Shown here in pieces: positions 13,801 through 26,929 of a stretch of 64,000 nucleotides of DNA. Both the position numbers and the translations under genes were made by a program. This DNA is from Dysidea avara (taxonomy: Eukaryota; Porifera; Demospongiae; Dictyoceratida; Dysideidae). Each line of letters starts with the position of its first letter. The first letter of the stretch is position 1. The notes beneath the pieces were generated by a model. The model was not told where the DNA came from. It ran no database searches and saw only the letters and a program-made list of their open reading frames with translations. The stretch is taken from NCBI RefSeq assembly GCF_963678975.1, contig NC_089272.1, positions 27,901,280 to 27,965,279 of the forward strand, read 5' to 3'.

Positions 13801-16800
13801 TCTTGTTAAAAAAACAGTTGCTGTATTTTTGAAGCAGCAAATAATCATCTCTTAGTAGTCATTCACTGTTGATTTTGCCATTGTGGCCTTTGCAGATGGT
13901 TGTGAACTCTTAAAAGTGTAAAAGGCTTACAATTACATAAACAACAGCAACACGATAATTATTTTTAGAGGTGCTTAGTATGCACAAATGTGTTGGGTGA
14001 CAAGTTCACAGCTAGTTTAATTTTGGTTCACTTTTAAATTTGTAATAAATACTAGTGAAATGTGCATATTTTCATAAGTTTTATAAACTGATGTTGGCCT
14101 GACATAAAGTTTAGTATTTTAATCAGAAGTGCTGGTTCCTCTGCAAGGTTGGGGGGGAGGAGGTATTTGCCCTAAATGCCCCATCCTGGATCTGCCATTG
14201 TGATGTGATGTTGGTATCTTATGTATTTTCACATGATGCTGAAGATGCAATATGTACATACTGTAGAGCGTGGTTGTTAGGCACATCTGCTTAATAAAAC
14301 TTCTCAAAAAAGTATTATTAAAATCTATCTGTTAGGCACATGCACCTAATAAACAAAATCTTGTAGTGACTGTTTATGGATTCACTCTCTTTGGGTGGCA
14401 TGATTTACGGTCACATGCATACACACCAATATTTGGAGTCCAGTTTTTCTGTACAAATCCTTTGTGTGAAACATGATGCAATAGAAGACCATTTTGCATG
14501 GTAAGCAATATAGCTAAATCCATGATATTTTGGCTGTGTACCATGCATAGCCACACCTTGTGTTGGAGCTTTGTGATTGTACACATGCACTTATCAACCA
14601 CAATGAGTACATAGAAGAAATGAGTATGCATTTAATAAATAATATGTACTATACTGTATATACATGCATCTAACAACCACACACTCTATGATAAATTGTA
14701 CTTGTGCATTGTATTGTTCATTGTTGTAATATAGACTATTGTGGATGTTCCAAGGATGTCATTAATGTTGCAGTTCTTAGCAAGTTACCAAATTGGTACT
14801 CCTACAGTAATGGATGCAACATGTAGTGGCATACAGAATAATATACAGTACAATTGTACTGCAGAATTTACTGTTGACATAATTCCTTCAGTTGAGATAA
14901 TACAATCAGTAAATGTTACACTCAGTGGTCCCTATGGTAGCAGTTCATCAGTTATGGTGATTGAGGAAAGTATGTGAGTATTAGTAATGATAAATAATTA
15001 TAGTATGCAGTATCAGTGTTGGATTGTACCATAATTATCTCCTTATAGAAGTTTCTGTGAGCAATATCATGAACCATGGTTTCATAATAGGGATTGGCTC
15101 CCATGTTTGTGCAATTATTCTAACAAAATGCATATCTAAAAACCACCTTGGAAAGCGTCCTTCAACTCAAAACAATGGTTCTTTGCATTGAGTAATGTGT
15201 CCACTAATGAAAAGATATCAGTATGTGTATTTGTGTAGGCATGAGGTTATCATGGTCCCAAAAATTGAGGGTTAAGCTTTTGACAAAAAAAAAATCTGCT
15301 ATTGTGCTCTTAAGATGCCCATTATTCCCAAAATTATGTTACCATCTATCAGGGTGGAGGAAATAGTTGATATGGGGGGGGGGGGGGGGGAGGGGGGGGG
15401 CTGGGCTGACTCATACTTATGGAAATGAGGATGAAGTACTACATTATCTCTTGTATGGCAAGGTGAGACCAAAAAAAAAGTCACAAACAGCTGACAATAG
15501 CTACCCACCTCACCAGCTATGTATTCATAACTGATAAATTACATAAAAATCCTTACATAGCTCGCTACACACTGTTCTAATACTGTGACTGCTTTATTAA
15601 AGTGACTGCTCTATTAGAATATCTCAATTTTTATCGCGGTTTTCAGCCCCACTCCAAGAATGATAATTTCGGAGTGGTATCATTCTGAGGGGGGACCAAG
15701 GGGGGGCTTCAGTCCCCTAGCCCCCCCTTCTTCCGCCTATGCCAGCTACCTACTTTAAAATGATTTGGGTAAATGTATTTGTACTAGTAGATAGATTGAT
15801 TGATTGTGGGTTGAGTAAAACATCATCATATCTTGCACAAAATGTAAGCTAACAGTCTAAAGTGGCAGCCATGGCTACATTGAAGTAACATACTTGATGT
15901 GGTTATTAGCATTACTGCATCCATTTCATGGCTATCACATTTGATTTTATAACACTTTTTAAAGACCTACATCTCTTACAACTTTGCTAACGTCCATGCT
16001 GCACTATAAGGAGCAATATACAATACATAACTTTTGTAGTAATAATGTAATTTTTTAAGAATTAACCGGTGCACTCATTGTAGCTAGTACACTTGTGTTT
16101 ACAGTTTTTGGAAGAACCTAATTCACTAGGTATGTACTTTACGAAAATACAGACGATCTCTTGTTACAGTATTCTAGTAAACAATTTGTTTGATACGTGT
16201 GCATCTTTCATTTAGAGTATATCATAATTGTTAAAATATTACTACATTTAATGAATTTTAGTACATGAACACTTTGTTTACATCTAGGTGTCAATGCTGT
16301 ATTGGCTGTCAGTGAAGAGGGGATAACTCAAAATTCAGTTATACTAGAGTGTGAACTGGCCTGCTTTTCTCCTGGACTGGTGTGTGTCCTCTCCAATATT
16401 GCTACAAAAAGTATGGGTGTTACATGTACACTACCAACCACTGTTACTAGTAATTTTACTGGGTCATTTACAAGTTACAATTATCCAACTCAACTAATAA
16501 CACTCACTAAACTAACAAGTGGTACAACATACAATTATTGTGTTGTTGGTATTAATGTGACAACCATGATGGAAGTTGGAGACCCAGTGTGTGGAAACTT
16601 TAGTACTGATGCTACTAATGAAATGGACACAGCTACTGATGGTATGCTCATGCAAATATTCACAATGTGCTTCATACAGCCACTGTTGAGTGATACATTT
16701 TGTTTGTTTTGTTTGTGTCCATTACCAAGCTGAAACTTTAAAGCTACAGTAGAAGTCAAATACCACTAGCTTATGCATATGTATAGTCACTGTAGCTTCA

Positions 16801-17694
16801 TACTTCACTAAACAATAGCTGCTATGACATCAGCACAGTGTTACATGTCATTGGGCTTGCGCCAATTAAACCAGCATTAATTCGAGCATAAAAAGCTAGC
16901 AAAAGCATCGAGCATTATAGGATGATTTTCAATATTAATTAAGTGTGCAATGCACACACCAAAAGTACTGAACACACTACACCTTAATAGCTACTGCATT
17001 TCATATCAAGAAAATATGCAACGCTATTATTTTTGCTGCTTCTTGGCTGATTATTCACACTTTATGGAATAAGATTGAGATACTCTAATAGAGCAGTCAC
17101 TTACTCTAATATAGTAGCCAGAAAAGGCTGATATACTTTAATAAAACAGTAAAACAGCCAAATTCCATAGCATAACTTTGATTTTAAAAACATAATTTTT
17201 GAACATGATAGGCTGGAATTTTGAACACTGCTCAAAAGCATATAACAGACTATTTTCAAAGCATAATTGGCTCAAGCCTACATGTCATACAATAGGTATA
17301 AATACTACACTATTAAATAATATATTTGTAACCAAGCCTATGAAATGGGGCAACCCTATTTTCACAGGCCAGTCACATTGCTGATAATTGAGACTCATGT
17401 ATGGTTCATCTACTAGACTCACCATCATGTGAAACACCTACTGCCATAGCTTGTGTAGTAACCTTCATCCTAACACTGACTGTATCTGTGATCATCACAT
17501 TTATTGTGACATACATGATGGCTAAGAGGAAGCATGATAAGATGTTACAAGAAACTACTGGTAAACATCCACTATATGAAACAGTACATCCACCCAGTCA
17601 CACTAACAATGTGAAGTTACAACCAAATCCAGCCTATGGTTCAAGTGATAAAGTTGTCATGAAAAGTAATCCTGCTTATGAGAGTTATAAGTGA
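7841..17694 (+). CDS. Complete seven-exon Ig/Fn3 single-pass receptor (paralogue B)
   Basis: Exons: 7841..7898, 7956..8255, 12662..12928, 13597..13673, 14735..14969, 16288..16641, 17393..17694. All introns are GT-AG, the phases agree at every junction (1,1,1,0,1,1), and the joined length is 1,593 nt: 530 codons plus stop. Order: signal peptide (1-20), Ig-like domain (about 21-119), Fn3 domain (about 120-208), a Cys-containing module over two exons (209-312), an Fn3-like membrane-proximal module (313-430), a TM helix (about 447-470), and a tail with YETV (492-495) and NPAY at 509-512 and 523-526. The role is inferred as a cell-surface adhesion or recognition receptor signalling through PTB/SH2-type adaptors; there is no kinase. 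The tail is nearly identical to paralogue A. Extra exons in the long second intron cannot be excluded, but none is needed for an open frame. Confidence 0.82.
7956..8255 (+). CDS. Exon 2: Ig-like domain
   Basis: A 300-nt, 1-1 symmetric exon. It shows the Ig landmarks: first Cys in TVTFTC, Trp in GAFWI, and second Cys in a SDYGC motif near the end, with a final AHLTVFG strand. Several NxS/T sequons are present. The acceptor is tctgtag and the donor GTGAGT. Confidence 0.87.
9118..9647. mobile_element. hAT-like non-autonomous element, 8-bp target duplication
   Basis: Ends are cagcgttgaaaccgggtc on the left and the reverse complement gacccggtttcaacgttg on the right. Flanking 8-bp duplications GTGGTCAT lie at 9110..9117 and 9648..9655. 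The subterminal regions are packed with CCGGGTC repeats. The middle holds a poly-T run (about 9421..9444) between gaagacc and ggtcttc. There is no ORF. Eight-base duplications and short inverted ends are typical of hAT elements. Confidence 0.85.
11721..11956. mobile_element. TGTGACC-type MITE, subfamily B
   Basis: Begins tgtgacccggtctgtgaaaa and ends with the inverse ...gagaccaggtcaca, flanked by TA on both sides. About 45 bp inside each end match the ends of the transposase-bearing element at 28522..31452 (ttatagcctttcc at the left, ggaaaggctataagaycc at the right). Length 236 bp, non-coding. Confidence 0.82.
12293..12362. repeat. Degenerate AAGTGCTT/AAGCACTT repeat cluster
   Basis: About seven copies of an AAGYRCTT-like octamer in both orientations within 70 bp. 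Possibly a decayed minisatellite. Confidence 0.5.
12662..12928 (+). CDS. Exon 3: fibronectin type III domain
   Basis: A 267-nt, 1-1 symmetric exon. It starts with a proline-rich PFTPPNITSIKPLSNRS strand, has a Trp in FTVYWTS, a YTVMWSN strand and an LIGDVNYNVSVAAVN strand, which is the usual Fn3 pattern. The donor is GTGAGT. Confidence 0.87.
12978..13228. mobile_element. TGTGACC-type MITE, subfamily A
   Basis: Begins tgtgaccgggcctgcaaaaa and ends cgcaggcccagtcaca, flanked by TA. Length 251 bp, non-coding. Nearly the same element occurs at 43858..44109. It lies in intron 3 and the upstream frame reads into it, which gives a false extension of exon 3. Confidence 0.87.
13597..13673 (+). CDS. 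Exon 4: first part of third extracellular module
   Basis: Acceptor tatttag and donor GTAAGTG. It encodes DPPNPPEISYCISYSDGQPV and five more residues. It takes the reading frame from phase 1 to phase 0, exactly what the next exon needs. It is supported by splice signals and frame rather than length. Confidence 0.75.
13732..14200. mobile_element. GGCGGATCC-family element (degenerate left end)
   Basis: The right end ...ctggatctgccattg and the interior match copies at 48300..48785 and 55060..55536. The left end caggagcagat is diverged. Candidate 5-bp duplication tgata/tgatg. Confidence 0.72.
14735..14969 (+). CDS. Exon 5: second part of third extracellular module
   Basis: Enters in phase 0 after ttgtaatatag and leaves in phase 1 at GTATGTGAGT. 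It encodes TIVDVPRMSLMLQFLASYQ onward with a Cys pair (DATCSG, QYNCTAEF) and an Ig/Fn3-like terminal strand. The fold is not recognised with certainty. An alternative donor 4 nt downstream would break the frame. Confidence 0.75.
14970..16287 (+). other. Intron 5 (1.3 kb)
   Basis: It contains a G-homopolymer tract (about 15374..15400), CTCTATTAGAG-type motifs near 15590..15630 and G-rich repeat debris to about 15740. No coding sequence seen. Confidence 0.65.
15374..15400 (+). repeat. Poly-G tract
   Basis: An almost uninterrupted G run broken by one A. Likely mobile-element tail material. It could form G-quadruplex structure, and its length is prone to sequencing error. Confidence 0.8.
16288..16641 (+). 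CDS. Exon 6: membrane-proximal Fn3-like module
   Basis: A 354-nt, 1-1 symmetric exon. It has four or more cysteines (LECELACF, LVCVL, VTCTL, YNYCVVG) and an Fn3-like LTSGTTYNYCVVGINVT strand, ending in the linker NEMDTATDG. It is the counterpart of 1..44 and of the relic at 50314..50430. Confidence 0.83.
17337..17377. mobile_element. Internally deleted TGTGACC-type MITE, shared intron position
   Basis: tgtaaccaagcctatgaaat joined to ccctattttcacaggccagtcaca, 15 nt before the last exon. It corresponds to 310..363 in paralogue A. Confidence 0.68.
17393..17694 (+). CDS. Exon 7: TM helix and NPAY cytoplasmic tail
   Basis: The acceptor ataattgag restores phase 1. It encodes a short juxtamembrane segment with one Cys pair, a roughly 24-residue hydrophobic helix, MAKRKHDK, YETV, and two NPAY motifs. 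The stop is at 17692..17694. Confidence 0.87.
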
Positions 17695-17760
17695 CTCATA
17701 CAGTACATAAACAAATAATGTATGACTGCAAACACTTTGGTTACCTTTGGTTTTAAAATT

Positions 17761-17766
17761 AATAAA
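17761..17766 (+). terminator. Polyadenylation signal of receptor B
   Basis: AATAAA 67 nt after the stop codon. Placement fits, though AATAAA is common in AT-rich DNA. Confidence 0.5.
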
Positions 17767-17874
17767 TATTTTCAGTCCTGCCTTTACAGACAATTTAGAT
17801 TGAATTGATTGAGTAAAGTAACAAAAATTTTGTACCAATTACTCTTGATACTAAGCAATGCACATTAGTTACAA

Positions 17875-18091
17875 GTAGAAGAAAAAATTAGGAATTTTAA
17901 GCTGATCATCAAAGAACAAAATAGCAGCAAAACAAGGGAACAGCTATAGTAGGGATTAGATGTCCACTAGTATATCTGCAGGTATAGGCAACCTCCCTTG
18001 TTTCACAACTTTTTAGCTGTTTCCTTGTTTTCCTGCTCTTTTGTTAATTTGATCCCTAATCCAGCTTAAAATTCTTAATTTTTTCTTCTAC
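17875..18091. mobile_element. Foldback element
   Basis: The left arm gtagaagaaaaaattaggaa and the following ttttaagctg are inverted at 18062..18091. Length 217 bp, non-coding. A diverged relative seems to lie between about 32103 and 32610. Confidence 0.65.
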
Positions 18092-20785
<2,694 letters not shown>

Positions 20786-23418
20786 CTAGTCAGACACTGC
20801 AATAAGTGGTTCTCGAAATTCTTTATAATTGTATGTCACATCTGGGATTTTATTGCTGACATTGTTTGCACTCATTTCAAATGATACTGTGTTACATTTT
20901 TTCCATATTCTCCACCTTTTGAAATGCGAACAGATGACATTCTTTAATTGCTGTACTGCATTACCACACAGTGTGGTTATACAAGTGTACATTATGAAGA
21001 ACATGAAATATACAAGTACTACCAAGATGAGGTACTGTGTTACTGTACTGTTGACATTGTTGGGATAGTTATACAGTGTAACAATATACACTATTAAGAG
21101 GTTTAATAAAACAGTATGCTCTAGTAAGTTGTTGAAATTACTCTTACATGGTTGTAGACTACCTTGCAAATAAAGTAAAATTCCTGTTACGATGATACCA
21201 CTCAAAATACTGATATGATTATCAAGGGCTGACAAACTAAAGAACACAGCTCTCAGTAGGAGTTGCAATCCAGTCCAGTAAAAGTATTTATCCTTATATG
21301 CTGCAAGATATGGATCAAGTAGTGGCTTGAACTTAGTAATAAAACTGAATCTTAGTAATGACCTTGTGAACAAAAGAGAGATGTTGAATAATAATAATGT
21401 TGAGAAAATGAACAGACAGACAATAAACAGTATAGTGAATTTCACTCCAAACAATTCAACACTTGTATCTACTGACCAGAATAACTGTGTGTGTCTACTG
21501 GGAAGATGAGTAATTTGAGTATAAAAGAACAAAACATGACACACCATTGATAAGATTTTAGTATAACTCAATAAGAAGAGTGTGGCAAGAACATGTAAAC
21601 CTCTTCGTGCTGTAAGTCTCTGTACTTTACTTGAGTAACGACTGCCCATGATCAGTGCTAATGCTATCATAATGAGGTAAAATGGAAATGCTAATTGTAA
21701 ACATGTTTTTGTGTAATTGGACATGTTGCTGTAGAAACAAGTTTCAACTCCTAGATCCAAATTGGAAATAGAAAATAACATACAAATAGGTGAATGACAG
21801 TTTGGCAACAATGTTGAATAATTTGTATTGACACTGTTCACGTAAAAAATGAATGTGTTAATAGTTCCATTAGTAACAGTGAGTTTCAATACAAACAACA
21901 TCATCACCAACACAATACCTGCTATTGCTATAGGTATTATGATAAACAAGAAGATGTTGGAACACTTTTTACACTGTGATGAACCAAACACAACACTGAG
22001 ACCTTGTTGACAATGTCCACATAACACACCAGATCTGTTAAACTGACACTGGATGTCAGGAGTGGACAGGTTGAGGTATGATGAGTAGGGTAAACAGTAG
22101 TCAAATGGACATTGAGAGGAGACATGATACCTGTGTGAGCCATTGACAGTATCAGCTGATATCCAACTGTTAGCAGGATGCAATATAGTGCCATCAACTA
22201 AGTTGCATGTAGTGACAGAAATAACATCGCAATTCAACACTGTATCACAATGACATCCTTGTAGATGACTCTGCAATGAGAATCCTACTGGACAAGGTAG
22301 TAGTTTAACATAGAATATTTCTGGTATTCCTTCAGCACTCAAGTACAGTTCACATTCAGTTTTATCAGACCACACAGTGTAGTTATACTGATTACAACCA
22401 GTATCTGTGTGCATTTGTGTCATTTCAACTGCTTTAGTAACCTTGCAACCATTTGGTGGTAAATGCGCAGTCTCAACAATTAACATCACTGATAATGACA
22501 ATCTTGGAACAATTAAATGAGTTATCAAAACTTGTCCAGGAATTGTCTGATCTAAATCATGTGAAGTACATTCATAATCAATTGAACTTGTACACTTGCA
22601 AATGCTTGAAGGAATGATTCCTATATCCTTCTTGTTGATGCCTATATTACTTATGTTCACAGTTTTATTAAAAATACTTTTAGCAGTAACGTATTTGTCT
22701 TCATAAATCCATTCACAGTTTGTAAAATATATATCATTTCTAATTAAATGTAGTGGAGCAGTGCATATGTTGTGCACTATTTCTAACCTAGTTGTTTTAT
22801 TCAAATAATCTGAAGTGTCAACAAACTGGAAGTAACACAGTGGCCTAGATATTTTACTGTGTGAAATTTCCCTTCCCAATGGAATATACACTATGTTATT
22901 AGTAGCTTTAATGATACTGTCATCAAATACAAAAATATATGAAATTTCTGCAGACCCAAAAACATATCTGGCATGGTTGTTTGAAATCTCAACATAATCA
23001 GCAATTGCCATAAATGACAGGTGTAGTTCTATAATGCTGTCATAGTAACTGTTGTTTACTATTACAGTGTTGCTACAATAGAACTCTCCATTGTTTAGTG
23101 ATATCAATCTTTCACCATGATGATGAGTATTAGAAGAGATAATAGTATTTTGAATATCTAAAACAACTGGGTGCAGCCACTGATATTCTGTTACATAGCT
23201 ATGATCTTTTATGATATTCATCACATGATTGTGGCTGAAATTGCAGTTTTCAGTTGTTATTAAAAATTTAGTTGATGCAACATTGTTGATAGTTACCATT
23301 GAAGTGATGTTCGTGTTTTGGTAAAACACACTGTTAGTAATATCCAATGAACTTTCTGTGCTTGAATAATAAAGTATATTAAATAGAGAAAGCTCTGCAT
23401 TATTTGCTGTAACATTAT
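20786..23418 (-). pseudogene. Multi-pass membrane protein copy 1, C-terminal part (split by transposon)
   Basis: Open from the insertion junction at 23418 down to the stop at 20786 (about 876 codons). Order: N-glycosylated ectodomain remainder, a Cys-rich neck (with LCGHCQQGLSVVFGSSQCKKC), TM1 right after it, then TM helices including FPFYLIMIALALIMG and a YWTGLQLLLRAVFFSLSAL segment, about eight in all, and a roughly 55-residue cytosolic tail. The helix-rich half with a K-D-K-Y-x-Y-W loop resembles the TRP-like multi-pass region that follows beta-helix ectodomains in some animal and protist surface proteins; this is a weak analogy. The N-terminal part lies at 37946..38833. Removing the insertion and one target duplication would rejoin the frame. 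Function unknown; sensor or receptor is a guess. Confidence 0.82.
23411..23418 (+). repeat. Left 8-bp target-site duplication
   Basis: AACATTAT directly abuts the element end GGGTGGTTC. An identical copy lies at 37946..37953. Confidence 0.93.
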
Positions 23419-24987
23419 GGGTGGTTCTATGTGTATCTTGTCCTTACAATACATCATCATTACATCATTGTGTAGTATATACTACAGTAGTAGGGAATAT
23501 GTAGTTAATAGTAACACTGGTAATATGGTAACATGGGTAGCACCAGTAACATGAGTAGTACTGGTATCATGGGTAGCACTGGTAACATGGGTAGCACTGG
23601 GTAGCACTGGTAGCATGAGTAGCACTGGTAACATGGGTAGCACTGGTAACATGGGTAGCACTGGTAACATGGGTAGCACTGGTAACATTGGTAGCACTGG
23701 TAGCATGGGTAGCACTGGTAACATGGGTAGCACTGGTAGCATGGGTAGCACTGGTAACATGGGTAGCACTGGTAGCATGGGTAGCACTGGTAACATGGGT
23801 AGCACTGGTAACATGGGTAGCACTGGTAGCATGGGTAGCATGGGTAACATGGGTAGGACTGGTAGCATTGGTATATAGCACTGGTAGCATGGGTAGCACT
23901 GGTAACATGGGTAGCACTGGTAGCATGGGTAGCACTGGTAACATGGGTAGCACTGGTAGCATGGGTAGCACTGGTAGCACTGGTAACATGGGTAGCACTG
24001 GTAGCAATGGTAACATTGGTAGCATGGGTAGCACTGGTAACATGGGTAGCACTGGTAGCATGGGTAGCATTGGTAACATGGGTAGCACTGGTAACATGGG
24101 TAGCACTGGTAGCATGGGTAGCACTGGTAACATGGTAATACTGGTAGCATGGGTAGCACTGGTAACATGGGTAGCACTGGTAGCATGGGTAGCACTGGCA
24201 ACATGGGTAGCACTGGTAGCATGGGTAGCATTGGTAACATGGGTAGCACTGGTAACATGGGTAGCATGGGTAGCACTGGTAACATGGGTAGCACTGGTAG
24301 CATGGGTAGCACTGGTAACATGGGTAGCACTGGTAGCATGGGTAGCACTGGTAGCACTGGTAACATGGGTAGCACTGGTAGCAATGGTAACATTGGTAGC
24401 ATGGGTAGCACTGGTAACATGGGTAGCACTGGTAGCATGGGTAGCATTGGTAACATGGGTAGCACTGGTAACATGGGTAGCATGGGTAGCACTGGTAACA
24501 TGGGTAGCACTGGTAGCATGGGTAGCACTGGTAACATGGTAATACTGGTAGCATGGGTAGCACTGGTAACATGGGTAGCACTGGTAGCATGGGTAGCACT
24601 GGCAACATGGGTAGCACTGGTAGCATGGGTAGCACTGGTAACATGGGTAGCACTGGTAACATGGGTAGCACTGGTAGCATGGGTAGCACTGGTAACATGG
24701 GTAGCATTGTTAGCATGGGTAGCACTGGTAACATGGGTAGCATGGGGTGCACTGGTAACAGGGGTAGCACTGGTAGCATGGGTAGCACTAGTAACATGGG
24801 TAGCACTGGTAGCGTGGGTAGCACTGGTAACATGGGTAGCACTGGTAGCATGGGTAGCACTGGTAACATGGGTAGCATAGGTTGCACTGGTAACATGGGT
24901 AGCACTGGTAACATGGGTAGCACTGGTAGCATGGGTAGCACTGGTAACATGGGTAGCACTGGTAGCATGGGTAGCACTGATAGCATG
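23419..24987 (+). repeat. Left terminal inverted repeat with 18-bp minisatellite
   Basis: About 90 bp of unique end sequence, then about 1.48 kb of units close to CATGGGTAGCACTGGTAA, alternating A/G at the last base so that 36-bp pairs are common. There are scattered CAATGG and ACATTGG variants and higher-order blocks (for example 24130..24320 resembles 24540..24700). Because 18 is divisible by 3, all frames stay open; the resulting ORFs are artefacts. Confidence 0.95.
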
Positions 24988-25019
24988 TACGCAGCAGTAC
25001 TGTAATTATCACACAGCAG

Positions 25020-25542
25020 TACTGGTACATTATCACTTGTAAAACAAGTTTAATTCAAGACTTTAGCCAGTGTTCACTTCATGGGTAGCACTGTTTGGAC
25101 ACACATGCCAATAGACACCACTTTCCCAGTCTCAGGTTATAGCTCATTGTAAAAGAAACGTTTTTAACAACTGTAGCAGAGAGAACTGTGTTACGCTATC
25201 GTGAACCGACTTTTACTTTAAGGCATTACTAATGTCCATTTGATCCCATTGGGGTTGAAATAGCTCAAATACATGAGAAGTTATAATCAGTCAAACTGAA
25301 GGGTATAAAGGTCCCTTCCTTGCAGATTCGATCACATATACACTTTATGTACTGTTATGGTATACCAAGAGTCCATAATCTAATACAGCATTTCTCCATC
25401 AACAAGAGTCCATTGAGCTAATTAGAAGTGCTGATTGTTACCATATGACCACATTTTATTTATATTCATTCCAAAGAAGCCTTGTATTAAAGGGAGTCAA
25501 AGAGCTTAAAGGGCTGCCAGGGCTGCTTGCCAGCTGGAGGGC
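25020..25542. other. Inner flank of left arm, no gene
   Basis: Unique AT-rich sequence with a stray array unit near 25083 and a right end of a TGTGACC subfamily-B MITE (about 25255..25338, ending ttcgatcaca before TA). Confidence 0.6.
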
Positions 25543-26557
25543 GGGCGTCTGGATTCAGTGGAATGGAATGGTGGACTGGAACGGTGGAATGGACTGGAAT
25601 GGTGGAATGGACTGGAATGGTGGAATGGAATGGTGGAATGGACTGGTGGAATTCCGGTAGACTATTCCGGTAGACTGGCCATGGACTCCGACGCTGCCGG
25701 GATTATACTCAGCACCATAGATATTATAGACTACGTAGGTATATACCAGTACGTATGGCAGAAGTCAGCGTGATGCCAATACAAAACTTATAATCTCCAA
25801 TCGATAAGCGACTGTGCGGAAAGGGTCTGGCCACGCGAGACCAGTACCCCAGAACATTGTTAACGCTCCCGCATAGCTACACTGAGTTTTGTAATGATTT
25901 GGACACAATTATAATTACACCTGTGCATTATAATCATACCTACACAGTACACAATATAATTATAATAATGCACGCTCAGCTACAACCAACGATAATTAAT
26001 AATACATGCGCTAAGAGTTTGAGAGATAAGTGCCACCTAATGGATTGGAGTCATAGATAATATAAGCACGTATTATCTATGCTGGGACTTTCGTACATCA
26101 GTTCAGTTGTAATGCATCACACAGTCGATTCAACAAATCAAATGTAATTGGCATTTCAGCTGCACGTGATCTAGCTAGCTCTTAATTAATTGATTATAAT
26201 TATTACAAGTCGACATCCGTATAGATATGTACAGTGGATAATGTAGAAAGTGACTAGCTATGTCGACGTCGGAGCACGATTCAGAAGATGATGAACAGAC
26301 GCTTGGTACGTGATTTAAACCATAATCTAAATAAGTTAGACACCGCGACCAAGCGATTTAGTAACCCTTCGCGCCCTCACTGTGCTCAGGACGCAGGGAC
26401 GCTACAGCTGTGTATAATCCAAGAAGCGTCGGAGTCCATGGTCAGTCTATCGGTATTCCATTGTTTGTTCCAGTCCAGTCCATTCCACCATTCCATTCCA
26501 GTCCAGTCCATTCCACCATTCCAGTCCACCATTCCATTCCACTGAATCCAGACGCCC
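25543..26557. mobile_element. Mutator-like non-autonomous element 1 (9-bp target duplication)
   Basis: Inverted ends gggcgtctggattcagtgga and its reverse complement, followed by GGAATGG-rich repeats and a further matching segment. Arms are about 190 bp (to about 25735 and from about 26365). The 9-bp duplication CTGGAGGGC lies at 25534..25542 and 26558..26566. The interior is CpG-richer than its surroundings and holds an exon-like ATG segment (26260..26305). Nine-base duplications and long inverted ends fit MULEs; no transposase is present. Confidence 0.82.
26260..26305 (+). other. Exon-like segment inside the Mutator-like element
   Basis: ATG followed by 15 codons in total, rich in acidic residues (MSTSEHDSEDDEQTL), ending at a good donor GTACGTG. 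It could be a captured first coding exon or chance. No partner exon is seen inside the element. Confidence 0.3.
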
Positions 26558-26929
26558 CTGGAGGGCAGCCATTCAAAGACATTGGAATGTAATAAGATGG
26601 TTTGGTGGTAACCATTGGTTAATTAATTGATAGTTTGGTAGTGACCACAGACCAAACCCCAGCAGACAGTGGGGTAATCTACTTGTATTGAAATGCAAAG
26701 TGCTCTTATTACAGTAGTATCATTGAGTACCATCATTTAACAGGTATATAGTGAGTAAGTGACTGCATTTATACATACATGTACTCTAATGGATGATTCG
26801 AAGTCACAGATTATCCAATTATGAACAGGGCTTGGCCCCAGCAGGTTCAGATAAACAAGGTCCCACTGTAGATAAAATGTGGTCATACAGGACAGAGTAG
26901 ACATCTCTTCTTTCATAGACTTTTGATGA

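Noticed and set aside
23482-25036. Long open frames on both strands (up to about 490 codons) in the left array
   Set aside because: They are translations of an 18-bp tandem repeat in several frames at once; no start context, no unique sequence, no gene structure.
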